Assembly (NCBI GenBank): GCA_019118345.1
Contig: DWZD01000053.1
Location: 167,534-231,533 of the forward strand
Direction: 5' to 3'
Source of the DNA: Candidatus Desulfovibrio intestinavium
Lineage (GTDB): Bacteria > Desulfobacterota > Desulfovibrionia > Desulfovibrionales > Desulfovibrionaceae
DNA: 64,000 bases
Shown here: in pieces, positions 27,796 to 35,715 of the stretch
Position numbering within the stretch: position 1 is the first letter of the stretch
Layout: every line of letters starts with the position of its first letter
Position numbers and translations under genes: made by a program
The notes under the pieces: model-generated
Told to the model about the DNA's origin: nothing
Databases searched by the model: none
What the model saw: the letters and a program-made list of their open reading frames with translations, nothing else

Positions 27796-28335
27796 ATGGG
27801 CAAGCTCTGGCAAAAGATGCATGGCGGGGGACGTTCGCCCGCGCGCGCCGGCTGGCGCGAAATTCTGCATTCCTGGCTGGGGAGCTGTCTGGCCATCGGG
27901 ATCATTGCCCTGCTGGAGCGTCATGCCACGGGCAATACGGGCTTTCCCCTGCTCATCGGTTCCTTCGGGGCCTCGGCGGTGCTGGCCTTCGGTGCGCCGC
28001 AAAGCCCGCTGGCCCAACCCCGCAATCTGGTGGGCGGGCATGTGCTCTCTGCCCTCACCGGCGTCAGTTGCGGCCTCCTCCTGCCGGATCCGCTGTGGCT
28101 GTCGGCGGCCCTTGCCGTCTCCACGGCCATTGCCGTCATGCACCTGAGCAAAACCCTGCACCCGCCCGGCGGGGCCACGGCGCTCATTGCCGTCACCGGC
28201 GGCGAGGGCATCCGGCAGCTTGGCTATCTCTATGCCCTCATGCCCTGTCTGACCGGGGCCTGCCTCATGCTGGCCATTGCCCTTGTGGTGAACAATCTTC
28301 CGGCTTCGCGGCGCTATCCGCTCTACTGGTGGTAG
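27796..28335 (+). CDS. HPP family membrane protein
   Basis: The protein has 179 residues with about five membrane segments. The family signature is HLSKTLHPPGGATALIAV in the second half, containing HPP. An earlier LIGSFGASAVLAFGAPQSPLAQPRN segment is also typical. The start at 27796 is chosen because AAGGGAAG lies just upstream; an in-frame ATG at 27730 would add a basic stretch with no ribosome site. HPP proteins are proposed transporters (nitrite in cyanobacteria and plants). The substrate here is unknown. Confidence 0.85.
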   Translation: MGKLWQKMHGGGRSPARAGWREILHSWLGSCLAIGIIALLERHATGNTGFPLLIGSFGASAVLAFGAPQSPLAQPRNLVGGHVLSALTGVSCGLLLPDPLWLSAALAVSTAIAVMHLSKTLHPPGGATALIAVTGGEGIRQLGYLYALMPCLTGACLMLAIALVVNNLPASRRYPLYWW

Positions 28336-28375
28336 GCGGCGCGGCAGGCGGCCAGCGCCCACACGCCGCCGGCCG

Positions 28376-29377
28376 CTATGCCTCGTCAACATGGGCGGCA
28401 AGAAATTCCGTCACCCGCCTTTCGCTGTAATAGACCGCGCCCCGGCTCACGAAGCCCACATGCCCGCCGTGCGGGGCCACCTCCAGAAAAAGGCGCGCAT
28501 TGGCCCGCGCCGCGTCCCACGGATAGCAGGACGGCGCGCAGAAGGGATCATCGGCGGCCAGCAGCAGGTAGGTCGGCACGTCGATGCGGGGCAGAACGGG
28601 CAGGGCGCTGCATTCCCGCCAGTAGGTCACGGCATCGGCAAAGCCGTGCAGGGGCGCGGTAAAGCGCTCGTCGAACTCATTGAAGGTACGGAAGGCCTCC
28701 ATGCCGTCCAGCGGGGGAAAGTCAGGGAAGCGGGCCGCCTTCTCGCGCATCTTTTGCCGCAGGGTATGCAGGAAATAGCGCATGTAGAGGCGGCAGCCCG
28801 GCCCGGCCATGACCCGCGCCGCCGCCGGCAGATCGCAGGGTACGGAGACCACGGCCGCGGCCCGGATGTGCGACGAGCGGCGGGCCTCGGCCAGATGACG
28901 GCAAATCTGGTTGCCGCCCATGCTGAAGCCGGCCAGCAGGACGGGCAGCCCAAAGCCTTCGGCATGGCGGATCACGCAGGCCAGATCGTCCGTCTCGCCC
29001 ATGTGGTAGAGGCGGGGCGTGCGATTGCTCTCGCCGGAGCAGGAACGCATGTTCCAGGCCAGCACCCGGAAGCCCCGCCGCACGAGGCAATGGGTCAGGC
29101 CCAGGACATAGCGCCGGCGGCTGTGCCCCTCCAGCCCGTGGGAAATGACGGCCACACCCCGTTCCGGCGCGCCGGGCGCAAGACTGTCCGCAAGGGGCGG
29201 ATGCTCGTCCACGTCCAGAAAGTCGCCGTCCGGCGTCTCCAGCCGCAGCCGCCGCACGCGCGCCGCCTGCGCCGCGTCGGGATAGCGCACGCGGCGGCAC
29301 TTGGCGGCCCAGATGGTATTGACATGGGCCGGACGCGCCCAGACGGGCGGGCAATAGGTCGAGGCAAGTATTGGCAC
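28376..29377 (-). CDS. YheT-family alpha/beta hydrolase
   Basis: The protein has 333 residues. The nucleophile elbow is GFSMGGNQ. The oxyanion region is ISHGLEGHSRRRYV, the N-terminal part (HVNTIWAAKCRRVRY) is typical of YheT, and a late HGGHVGFVSR supplies the catalytic His. It is probably a cytoplasmic esterase or lipase-like enzyme with unknown substrate. It starts with GTG at 29377, with AAGGGGG 7 nt upstream on the minus strand. Its start region overlaps the -35 of the divergent flavoprotein promoter, so the two genes may compete for polymerase. Confidence 0.85.
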   Translation of the reverse strand: MPILASTYCPPVWARPAHVNTIWAAKCRRVRYPDAAQAARVRRLRLETPDGDFLDVDEHPPLADSLAPGAPERGVAVISHGLEGHSRRRYVLGLTHCLVRRGFRVLAWNMRSCSGESNRTPRLYHMGETDDLACVIRHAEGFGLPVLLAGFSMGGNQICRHLAEARRSSHIRAAAVVSVPCDLPAAARVMAGPGCRLYMRYFLHTLRQKMREKAARFPDFPPLDGMEAFRTFNEFDERFTAPLHGFADAVTYWRECSALPVLPRIDVPTYLLLAADDPFCAPSCYPWDAARANARLFLEVAPHGGHVGFVSRGAVYYSERRVTEFLAAHVDEA

Positions 29378-29400
29378 GGCACACCCCCTTCATGTATGCT
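29371..29400 (+). promoter_or_regulatory. Sigma-70-type promoter for the BaiN-like gene
   Basis: TTGGCA (29371-29376), an 18-bp spacer and TATGCT (29395-29400) predict a start near 29407. This makes the in-frame ATG at 29407 unlikely and favours GTG at 29446. Confidence 0.6.
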
Positions 29401-29445
29401 TGCGGCATGTGTTCTGCCCATTTTTCTAGTCCCGGGGGCAAAAAC

Positions 29446-30840
29446 GTGTCAAACGCCGTCCCCTCCCCCGCTCCGCTGCGCACGGATGTGCTCGTGGCGG
29501 GGGCCGGGCCGGCCGGTCTCATGTGCGCCCGCGAGGCCGCCGGGCGCGGCCTGCGCGTCCTTGTGCTGGAACAGTCCCCCCTGCCGGGCCGCAAGCTGGC
29601 CGTCAGCGGCGGCGGCAAGGCCAATTTCAGCAATCGCCGGATTTCCCCCCTGCACTACCGCTGCGGCGATCCGGCCTTCTGCGCCCCGGCCCTGAAAGCC
29701 TTTTCTCCGGCGGTCATGGAACGGCTGGTGGCGGCCTGGGGCCTGCCCACCGAGGAGCGCGCGCACGAACAGCTCTTTCTGACGGTTCCGGCCCGCAATC
29801 TTCTGCATTGTTTGCTGGACGACCTGCGGGCGCGCGGCGGCGAACTCCGCCTGCGGCAGCGGGTGCTGGCCGTGCGTCGCACGGCGGACGGCTTCGACGT
29901 GGCAACGGACAACGGCCCCGTTCTCGCCCGGGCCGTGGTGCTGGCCGCCGGTTCCCCCGCCTGGCCGCAGGCCGGCGGCTCGAACGCGGGTTTCCGTCTG
30001 GCGCAGGCCCTCGGACACAGCCTTGTGCCGCCCTTTCCGGCCCTGACGCCCCTGCTCCTGCCGCCGGAGAGCCTTGCCGCGCCCGCGCCGACCAGCGCCC
30101 CCGGGCCTTCCGGGCCGGACGCCGCCCGGCGTGTCGGCGGTTCGCGCCGCCTGCCGCCCGCCGCCCGCCCTGCCGGAAGCCCGCCGGAACCCATGCGACG
30201 GATGCCCCGTGCCGACATTATCGAGGCCCGCCCCCACGACGGCGAAACGCTGGCGGGCATCAGCCTGCCGGTGCGCATAAGCCTGCCGGAGGCCGACCTT
30301 GCACCGGCGCTGGCCCGCGATCCGCTCTGGAAGGACGATCTGCTTTTCACCCACGAGGGACTCAGCGGCCCGGCCGCCCTCAAGGCCTCGCTCTTCTGGG
30401 AAGATGGCAGCCCCCTTGAGGTGGACTTTCTGCCGGATGTCGCCTTCCGGGACATGCTCGACGCGCCGGACGCCGGACGCCGCACGCCCTTTTCCCTGCT
30501 GCGGCAGCACATGCCGCAGCGTCTGGCGGAACGCCTGCTGCCGCCGGATCTGGCCCAGCGCCGCACGGCTGAGCTTTCCCGCGCGGCGCGCGAAAGGCTC
30601 TGCGCCGCCGTGCATGCCCGCCGCTTCCGGCCCGCCGGACGGGCGGACTTCCGCAAGGCCGAGGTCTGCGGCGGCGGCGTGGACGCGCGCGAGGTGGATC
30701 CCCGCCGCATGGAAAGCCGCCTCGTGCCCGGCCTGTATCTCGTCGGGGAAATGCTGGATGTGACGGGCCTGCTGGGCGGCTACAATCTGCATTGGGCCTG
30801 GGCCAGCGGCATGGCCGCCGGACGTGCCGTCCCGGCCTGA
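29446..30840 (+). CDS. BaiN/HI0933-family NAD(P)/FAD-dependent oxidoreductase
   Basis: The protein has 464 residues. The FAD-binding fold GAGPAGLMCAREAAGRG lies near residues 18-34. The family motif LAVSGGGKANFSN follows, and the C-terminal FAD contacts are in GLYLVGEMLDVTGLLGGYNLHWAWASG. The GTG start at 29446 has GGGGG 7 nt upstream and agrees with the promoter. Residues of about 210-265 hold a Pro/Ala/Arg-rich insert (SAPGPSGPDAARRVGGSRR), which makes it longer than the usual 400-410. BaiN-type enzymes reduce double bonds in organic substrates; the substrate here is unknown. Confidence 0.85.
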   Translation: MSNAVPSPAPLRTDVLVAGAGPAGLMCAREAAGRGLRVLVLEQSPLPGRKLAVSGGGKANFSNRRISPLHYRCGDPAFCAPALKAFSPAVMERLVAAWGLPTEERAHEQLFLTVPARNLLHCLLDDLRARGGELRLRQRVLAVRRTADGFDVATDNGPVLARAVVLAAGSPAWPQAGGSNAGFRLAQALGHSLVPPFPALTPLLLPPESLAAPAPTSAPGPSGPDAARRVGGSRRLPPAARPAGSPPEPMRRMPRADIIEARPHDGETLAGISLPVRISLPEADLAPALARDPLWKDDLLFTHEGLSGPAALKASLFWEDGSPLEVDFLPDVAFRDMLDAPDAGRRTPFSLLRQHMPQRLAERLLPPDLAQRRTAELSRAARERLCAAVHARRFRPAGRADFRKAEVCGGGVDAREVDPRRMESRLVPGLYLVGEMLDVTGLLGGYNLHWAWASGMAAGRAVPA

Positions 30841-30877
30841 CGCGGGGTTGCCCCGGCAGACATGACGGCCTTTTTCC

Positions 30878-30906
30878 TTGCCGTGCGGGCGTCCCTGGAC
30901 TACCAT
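30878..30906 (+). promoter_or_regulatory. Sigma-70-type promoter for rfbB
   Basis: TTGCCG (30878-30883) and TACCAT (30901-30906) are 17 bp apart and lie 28 bp before the rfbB start codon. Confidence 0.5.
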
Positions 30907-30934
30907 GCGGCCATACCATCAGCGAGGATACCCC

Positions 30935-31999
30935 ATGACTCCCTGCCATCTGATCACCGGCGGCGCCGGTTTCATCGGTTCCTGCCATGTGCTGCAAACG
31001 CGCGCCGCGGGCATCCCTGTCCTGACGCTGGACAAGCTCACCTATTCCGGCAACCTTGCCAATCTGGACAGTCTGCGCGACGACCCCGGACATGTCTTCG
31101 TGCAGGGCGACATCGGCAATGCCGAGCTGGTCAGCCACCTGCTGCGCACGCACCGCCCGTCGGCCATCATCAACTTTGCGGCGGAAAGCCATGTGGATCG
31201 CTCCATTCTCGATCCCGAAGCCTTCATCCGCACCAATGTGCTGGGCACCACCAGCCTGTTGCGCTGCGCGCTGGCCTACTGGCAATCTCTGAATCCGTCG
31301 GAACAGCGGGATTTCCGTTTCCTGCATGTGTCCACCGACGAAGTTTTCGGCAGTCTGGGGCCGGACGATCCCGCCTTCACCGAGCAGACCCCTTACGCCC
31401 CCAACAGTCCCTATGCGGCCTCCAAGGCGGCCAGCGATCATCTGGTGCGGGCCTTTCACGAAACCTACGGCCTGCCCGTGCTGATCACCAACTGTTCCAA
31501 CAACTACGGGCCGCGCCAGTTCCCGGAAAAGCTCATCCCCCTGCTCATCCGCAATGCCCTGGCCCGCGCGCCCCTGCCCATCTACGGCACCGGGGAGAAT
31601 GTGCGGGACTGGCTGCATGTGGACGATCACTGCGCGGCCATCGCCCGCGTGCTGGAAGCCGGCAGGCCGGGCCGCTCCTACAATATCGGCGGGCGGGCCG
31701 AACGCGGCAATCTGGAGGTGGCCCGCGCCGTCTGCGCCCTGCTGGATGAGGAACGCCCCCATGCCGCCGGGCCGTATGCCGATCTTATCACCTTCGTGGC
31801 GGATCGCCCGGGCCATGACTGGCGCTATGCCATGAACTGCGAACGCATCGAAACGGAACTGGGCTGGCGGGCGCGACACAGCTTTGCTTCCGGCCTGCGC
31901 GAAACCGTGCGCTGGTATCTCGATAACGCCGACTGGCTGGAGGCCGTGCAGAGCGGGGCCTACCGCCAGTGGCTGGAAACCAATTACGCGAGGCGCTGA
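30935..31999 (+). CDS. rfbB: dTDP-glucose 4,6-dehydratase
   Basis: The 354-residue short-chain dehydrogenase-type enzyme is the second step of dTDP-rhamnose synthesis. The NAD site TGGAGFIGS is at residues 7-15, the active-site segment STDEVFG is near 132, and the catalytic YxxxK is in [31 protein letters not shown] is typical of the C terminus. The ATG at 30935 follows CGAGGA. rfbA begins one base after its stop, so the two are coupled. Confidence 0.95.
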   Translation: MTPCHLITGGAGFIGSCHVLQTRAAGIPVLTLDKLTYSGNLANLDSLRDDPGHVFVQGDIGNAELVSHLLRTHRPSAIINFAAESHVDRSILDPEAFIRTNVLGTTSLLRCALAYWQSLNPSEQRDFRFLHVSTDEVFGSLGPDDPAFTEQTPYAPNSPYAASKAASDHLVRAFHETYGLPVLITNCSNNYGPRQFPEKLIPLLIRNALARAPLPIYGTGENVRDWLHVDDHCAAIARVLEAGRPGRSYNIGGRAERGNLEVARAVCALLDEERPHAAGPYADLITFVADRPGHDWRYAMNCERIETELGWRARHSFASGLRETVRWYLDNADWLEAVQSGAYRQWLETNYARR

Positions 32000-32000
32000 C

Positions 32001-32882
32001 ATGCGACGCAAGGGCATCATTCTGGCGGGCGGCTCGGGCACGCGCCTGCATCCCATTACGCTGGGCGTGAGCAAGCAGCTCATGCCCGTCTACGACAAGC
32101 CGCTGATCTATTATCCGCTCAGCGTGCTCATGCTGGCTGGCCTGCGGGACATCGCCATTATTTCCACGCCGCAGCACCTGCCGCTCTTTCAGGCCATGCT
32201 GGGCGACGGCAGCCAGTGGGGCTGCGCCTTCTCCTATATTGTCCAGCCCCATCCCGACGGTCTGGCCCAGGCCTTCCTGCTGGCCGAGGACTTTCTGGAC
32301 GGCGCGCCGGCCTGCCTCATCCTGGGCGACAACATCTTTTTCGGCCAGGGGCTGGACGGCCTGCTGGATGCCGCCATGCGCCGGGAAGACGGGGCCACGG
32401 TCTTTGCCTACCATGTGAGCGATCCCTCCCGCTACGGGGTCGTGGACTTCGACGAACAGGGCCGCGCCCTGAGCATTGAGGAAAAACCGGCGGAACCGCG
32501 TTCCAACTATGCCGTCACCGGTCTCTATTTCTACGACAACCGCATCGTTGACGTGGCCCGCACCGTCAAACCCTCGGCCCGGGGCGAGCTGGAAATCACG
32601 GACGTCAACAACACCTATCTTGCCGAAGGCAGGCTGCATGTGGCCCGCATGGGCCGGGGCATTGCCTGGCTGGACACGGGAACCCACGACTCCCTGCTGG
32701 CGGCGGCCAATTTCGTGCAGGCCGTGCAGAGCCGGCAGGGCCTCAAGGTGGCCTCGCCCGAGGAAATTGCCTGGCGCAAGGGCTTCATTGACGCGGATCA
32801 GCTGCGGGATCTGGCGCGTCCGCTTTGCAAGTCCGGCTACGGGCAATATCTGCTGGAACTGGTGGATGCCGTGCGCGGCTAG
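32001..32882 (+). CDS. rfbA: Glucose-1-phosphate thymidylyltransferase
   Basis: The 293-residue nucleotidyltransferase makes dTDP-glucose from dTTP and glucose-1-phosphate, the first step of dTDP-rhamnose synthesis. The signature [20 protein letters not shown] lies near residues 9-28, then [13 protein letters not shown]. Metal-site Asp residues are in LGDNIFFG and in [14 protein letters not shown]. The length is normal for RmlA. The gene sits one base after rfbB. Its TAG stop is also the start of repeat copy 2, which separates it from gmhB. Confidence 0.95.
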   Translation: MRRKGIILAGGSGTRLHPITLGVSKQLMPVYDKPLIYYPLSVLMLAGLRDIAIISTPQHLPLFQAMLGDGSQWGCAFSYIVQPHPDGLAQAFLLAEDFLDGAPACLILGDNIFFGQGLDGLLDAAMRREDGATVFAYHVSDPSRYGVVDFDEQGRALSIEEKPAEPRSNYAVTGLYFYDNRIVDVARTVKPSARGELEITDVNNTYLAEGRLHVARMGRGIAWLDTGTHDSLLAAANFVQAVQSRQGLKVASPEEIAWRKGFIDADQLRDLARPLCKSGYGQYLLELVDAVRG

Positions 32883-33182
32883 GGGCTGTTAGCACAAATT
32901 TTACAAACAATTTCAAAAGATAATGCAAACAGGCCGTACACGCTCCGCTTGCCTTGGGAGGCAGGGTTGTCTCGTGTCCCTGCCCCTTCCCCGGTAAAAG
33001 CGCGCTGGGGAAGGGATGGGGGGCTTGGGGGGAAGGGGAACCCCTCCAGCGCCGGCAGCGACCGAAAGGCGGCCCGCAAGGGCCGTGCCCGTTGGACGAC
33101 GCAGGAGCCTTACGGGCATTGACAGCAGAGCGAGGGTGGCCCCTTCCCCCCAAAGCACGCAGCGCATCGTGGCAACAGGCCC
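32880..33182. repeat. Miniature inverted-repeat element, copy 2 (long, inverted)
   Basis: About 303 bp between rfbA and gmhB. The left end AGGGGCTGTTAGC starts on the rfbA stop codon, and the right end GGCAACAGGCCC (33171-33182) is its approximate inverse. Positions 32881-33034 match copies 1 and 3 in inverted order (AAGGGATGGGGGGCTTGGGG block). About 33035-33170 is extra sequence absent from the other copies. It carries no convincing gene and ends 18 bp before gmhB. Confidence 0.75.
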
Positions 33183-33200
33183 GAGCGGGAGACATGGAGC

Positions 33201-33773
33201 ATGAACGCCGCACGAGGGCACGGGCGTCCGGCTGTTTTTCTGGACAGGGACGGCGTACTCAACGAGGATTCGGGCTATGTGGGCCGCCCCGAGGCTGTGC
33301 GCTGGCTGCCCGGCGTGCCGCGCGCCCTGGCCGCACTGCGGCGGGCGGGCTGGCTCCTCGTGGTGGTCAGCAATCAATCCGGCATCGCCCGGGGCTATTT
33401 TGATCACAAGGCCGTGGATGCGCTGCACGCCTGGATGAATGCGCAATTGCGCCCGCTGGGGGCGCAGCTTGACGCCTTTTATTACTGCCCGCACCATCCC
33501 GACATCGGCGGGCCGTGCGCCTGCCGCAAGCCCGCGCCGGGCCTGCTGCTGCGCGCGGCGGCGGAGCTTTCCATCGCGCTTGACCAATCGTGGATGATCG
33601 GCGACAAGATGAGCGATGCGGCGGCGGGCAGGGCGGCGGGCTGTCGCCCCATCCTGATCGGCACGGCTCCCGCCGCAGGCGATTCCCCCCCCCTGTTGCA
33701 CGCTCCCGATCTGGCGGCGGCGGCCCGGCTCATCCTGAACGGTGCGCCCCTGCCGCCCGTTCCCGACCTGTAA
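33201..33773 (+). CDS. gmhB: D-glycero-beta-D-manno-heptose 1,7-bisphosphate 7-phosphatase
   Basis: This 190-residue HAD phosphatase acts in ADP-heptose synthesis for lipopolysaccharide. The nucleophile motif is FLDRDGVLNEDSGYV, motif II is VVSNQSGIARG, and motif IV is MIGDKMSDAAAG. The zinc loop typical of GmhB is CPHHPDIGGPCACRKP (Cys-His-Cys-Cys). The histidinol-phosphatase HisB-N is a close relative, but the surroundings (rfb genes) favour GmhB. The ATG has GGGAGACATGGAGC upstream, just outside repeat copy 2. rfbC follows after 18 bp. Confidence 0.9.
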   Translation: MNAARGHGRPAVFLDRDGVLNEDSGYVGRPEAVRWLPGVPRALAALRRAGWLLVVVSNQSGIARGYFDHKAVDALHAWMNAQLRPLGAQLDAFYYCPHHPDIGGPCACRKPAPGLLLRAAAELSIALDQSWMIGDKMSDAAAGRAAGCRPILIGTAPAAGDSPPLLHAPDLAAAARLILNGAPLPPVPDL

Positions 33774-33791
33774 CCCTGCGAGTCATTCCTC

Positions 33792-34352
33792 ATGGACGTG
33801 GAAAAAACGACTATTGCGGATGTGCTGCATATCCGGCCCAAAATCTGGGGCGATCAGCGCGGCTTCTTTGTGGAAACCTGGCAGCAGGAGCGCTACGCCG
33901 CAGCGGGCATCCGTCTGCCCTTTGTGCAGGACAATCACTCCCGTTCACGCGGCGGCACCCTGCGCGGCCTGCATTTCCAGCGCCGTTTCCCGCAGGGCAA
34001 GCTGGTCTCCGTCTCCCTGGGCAGCGTCTTTGATGTGGTGGTGGACATCCGCCCGGACTCGCCCAGCTTCGGCCAATGGTACGGCGCCATGCTCAGCGGG
34101 GACAATCAGCATCAGCTCTGGGTGCCGCCGGGTCTGGCGCACGGCTTCCTCGTGCTCAGCGAGGTGGCGCACTTCCATTACAAGTGCACGGAATACTATC
34201 ACCCCGAAGACGAGGGCGCCATTCGCTGGAATGACCCCGATATCGGCATCATCTGGCCGGAATCCCCGGAAATCCTGCTTTCCGACAAGGACAGGGCCGC
34301 CCCCTTCTGGCGCGAGGTGCGCGAGACACTCCCGCACGGGGAGACGCGCTGA
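33792..34352 (+). CDS. rfbC: dTDP-4-dehydrorhamnose 3,5-epimerase
   Basis: The 186-residue cupin-fold enzyme is the third step of dTDP-rhamnose synthesis. Typical motifs are PKIWGDQRGFFVETW, the catalytic His in TLRGLHFQ, VVVDIRPDSPSFGQW, VPPGLAHGF and YKCTEYYHPEDEG. The length is normal for RmlC. It lies 18 bp after gmhB. No dTDP-4-dehydrorhamnose reductase (rfbD) occurs in the window, so the last step must be encoded elsewhere or the pathway ends in another sugar. Confidence 0.95.
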   Translation: MDVEKTTIADVLHIRPKIWGDQRGFFVETWQQERYAAAGIRLPFVQDNHSRSRGGTLRGLHFQRRFPQGKLVSVSLGSVFDVVVDIRPDSPSFGQWYGAMLSGDNQHQLWVPPGLAHGFLVLSEVAHFHYKCTEYYHPEDEGAIRWNDPDIGIIWPESPEILLSDKDRAAPFWREVRETLPHGETR

Positions 34353-34412
34353 GCCGGGGCCCCGTCGTTTCTGTCACCGCCATTGGCCTGCACAGGCCTC
34401 CAAGGACTGTCC

Positions 34413-35285
34413 ATGTACGCAACACCCCTTCGCCGCGTCGCCGCCATTCACGACCTGTCCGGCTTCGGCCGGGTATCCCTCACGGCGGCCATTCCCATCC
34501 TCAACAATATGGGCATCCAGACCTGCCCCCTGCCCACGGCGGTGCTGTCCACCCAGACCGGCGGCATGACGGGCTTCACCTTCCATGATCTGACCGGCGA
34601 AATGAACCCGATTCTCGACCACTGGCAGAAGCTGCAGCTGGCCTTTGACTGCGTGTATTCGGGCTTCCTCGGCAATCTGGAACAGGTGGGCATTGCCGCC
34701 CGCTGCATCCGGGACTTTCTCAAGCCCGACGGTTTCGCCCTTGTCGATCCGGTGCTGGCCGACAACGGCGTACTGCTGCCCACCCAGACCATGGATATGG
34801 TGCGGGCCATGCGGCGACTGGTCAGCCTGGCCCATATCGTCACGCCCAATCTGACCGAGGCCGCCCTGCTGCTGGATGAACCCTACCGGCAGGACATCGG
34901 GCCGGACGACCTGCGGCGGCAGCTTGTCCGGCTGGCGGACATGGGGCCGCGCCGGGTGGTCATCACCAGCGCGCCCGCCTATCAGGACGGCTATTGCGCC
35001 TCCGTGGCCTATGACCGCGACGAAAACCGCTTCTGGATGGTGCGCAGCCGCTGGATTGACGCCTTCTATCCCGGCACGGGCGACGTTTTCGCCAGCGTGC
35101 TGGTGGGAGCGCTTTTGCAGGGCGACAGCCTGCCCGTGGCCGTGGAACGCGCGGTGCGCTTCGTGACGCACGGCATCCGGGTCACCCAGACCCAGCATAC
35201 CGTCAACACCGAAGGCATCCTGCTCGAACAGGTGCTTTCCACCCTGGGCGATCGCGACGATCTGGGGCAGTATACGGAATTTTGA
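34413..35285 (+). CDS. Pyridoxal/pyridoxamine kinase (PdxY/PdxK type)
   Basis: The 290-residue ribokinase-superfamily enzyme salvages vitamin B6. Motifs are HDLSGFGRVSLTAAIPIL at the N terminus, the substrate-side segment VLSTQTGG, DPVLADNG and TPNLTEA. The catalytic Asp lies in the late YPGTGDVFASVLVGALLQG. The start ATG at 34413 is preferred over 34383 because it follows CCAAGGA and matches the family N terminus. It lies 60 bp after rfbC, probably as a separate unit, and ends at a strong terminator. De novo PLP synthesis (pdxS) occurs at the right end of the window. Confidence 0.9.
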   Translation: MYATPLRRVAAIHDLSGFGRVSLTAAIPILNNMGIQTCPLPTAVLSTQTGGMTGFTFHDLTGEMNPILDHWQKLQLAFDCVYSGFLGNLEQVGIAARCIRDFLKPDGFALVDPVLADNGVLLPTQTMDMVRAMRRLVSLAHIVTPNLTEAALLLDEPYRQDIGPDDLRRQLVRLADMGPRRVVITSAPAYQDGYCASVAYDRDENRFWMVRSRWIDAFYPGTGDVFASVLVGALLQGDSLPVAVERAVRFVTHGIRVTQTQHTVNTEGILLEQVLSTLGDRDDLGQYTEF

Positions 35286-35318
35286 GCCGGAGAGCCTTCC
35301 GGCCCCTCATGCGCCAAA

Positions 35319-35346
35319 GGCCCCCGGCACGCCGGGGGCCTTTTTT
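35319..35346 (+). terminator. Intrinsic terminator after the pyridoxal kinase gene
   Basis: A 10-bp perfect stem, GGCCCCCGGC with GCCGGGGGCC, has a 2-nt loop and is followed by six T residues. Confidence 0.93.
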
Positions 35347-35408
35347 CGTTGTCGCCTGCCGCGCGGGCTGAGGAGGCCGCAACGCCTGCCGCCCGGCCCG
35401 CGCCCAGA

Positions 35409-35538
35409 GCGTTTTGCCTTTGAAAAAGGAAAAACGCGAGGCGGCGGCACAGCGCCGCCCGGCCCAAAGTAAGCGGAAAAACCGCGCTTTTTCCGCGAAA
35501 CGCCAGGCCGTATGGTTTGAAAACAAAACGTTTCAAAC
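35409..35538. repeat. Run of four consecutive hairpins
   Basis: Four hairpins follow one another: GCGTTTTGCCTTT with AAAGGAAAAACGC (35409-35437, one mismatch), GGCGGCG with CGCCGCC (35440-35459), GCGGAAAAA with TTTTTCCGC (35473-35496), and GTTTGAAA with TTTCAAAC (35515-35538). The run lies between the kinase terminator and repeat copy 3. No coding frame is supported. It looks like a composite palindromic repeat. Confidence 0.7.
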
Positions 35539-35548
35539 GGGGAATGTT

Positions 35549-35715
35549 CTAGGGCCTGTTACCAGTCTCCAAGCCCCCCATCCCTTCCCCAGCGCGCTTT
35601 TGCCGGGGAAGAGACTGGGCACGAGGCAATCCAGCCTCCCAAGGCAAGCGGAGCGCGTACGGCTTGCTTGCATTATCTGTTGAAATTATTTGCAAATTTG
35701 CATTGACAGACCTTA
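35549..35715. repeat. Miniature inverted-repeat element, copy 3
   Basis: About 165 bp bounded by TCTAGGGCCTGTTA on the left and, on the other strand, TCTAAGGTCTGTCAAT on the right. The flanks TTC-TA and TA-GAA fit insertion at a TA within TTCTAGAA. The right end supplies the TAA stop of cinA. The core matches copy 1 closely (CCAAGCCCCCCATCCCTTCC, CAGCGCGC). Confidence 0.82.

Noticed and set aside
29371..29386. TTGGCAC at 29371 as a sigma-54 promoter
   Set aside because: No TTGC follows at the right spacing; the same bases make a good sigma-70 -35 with TATGCT.
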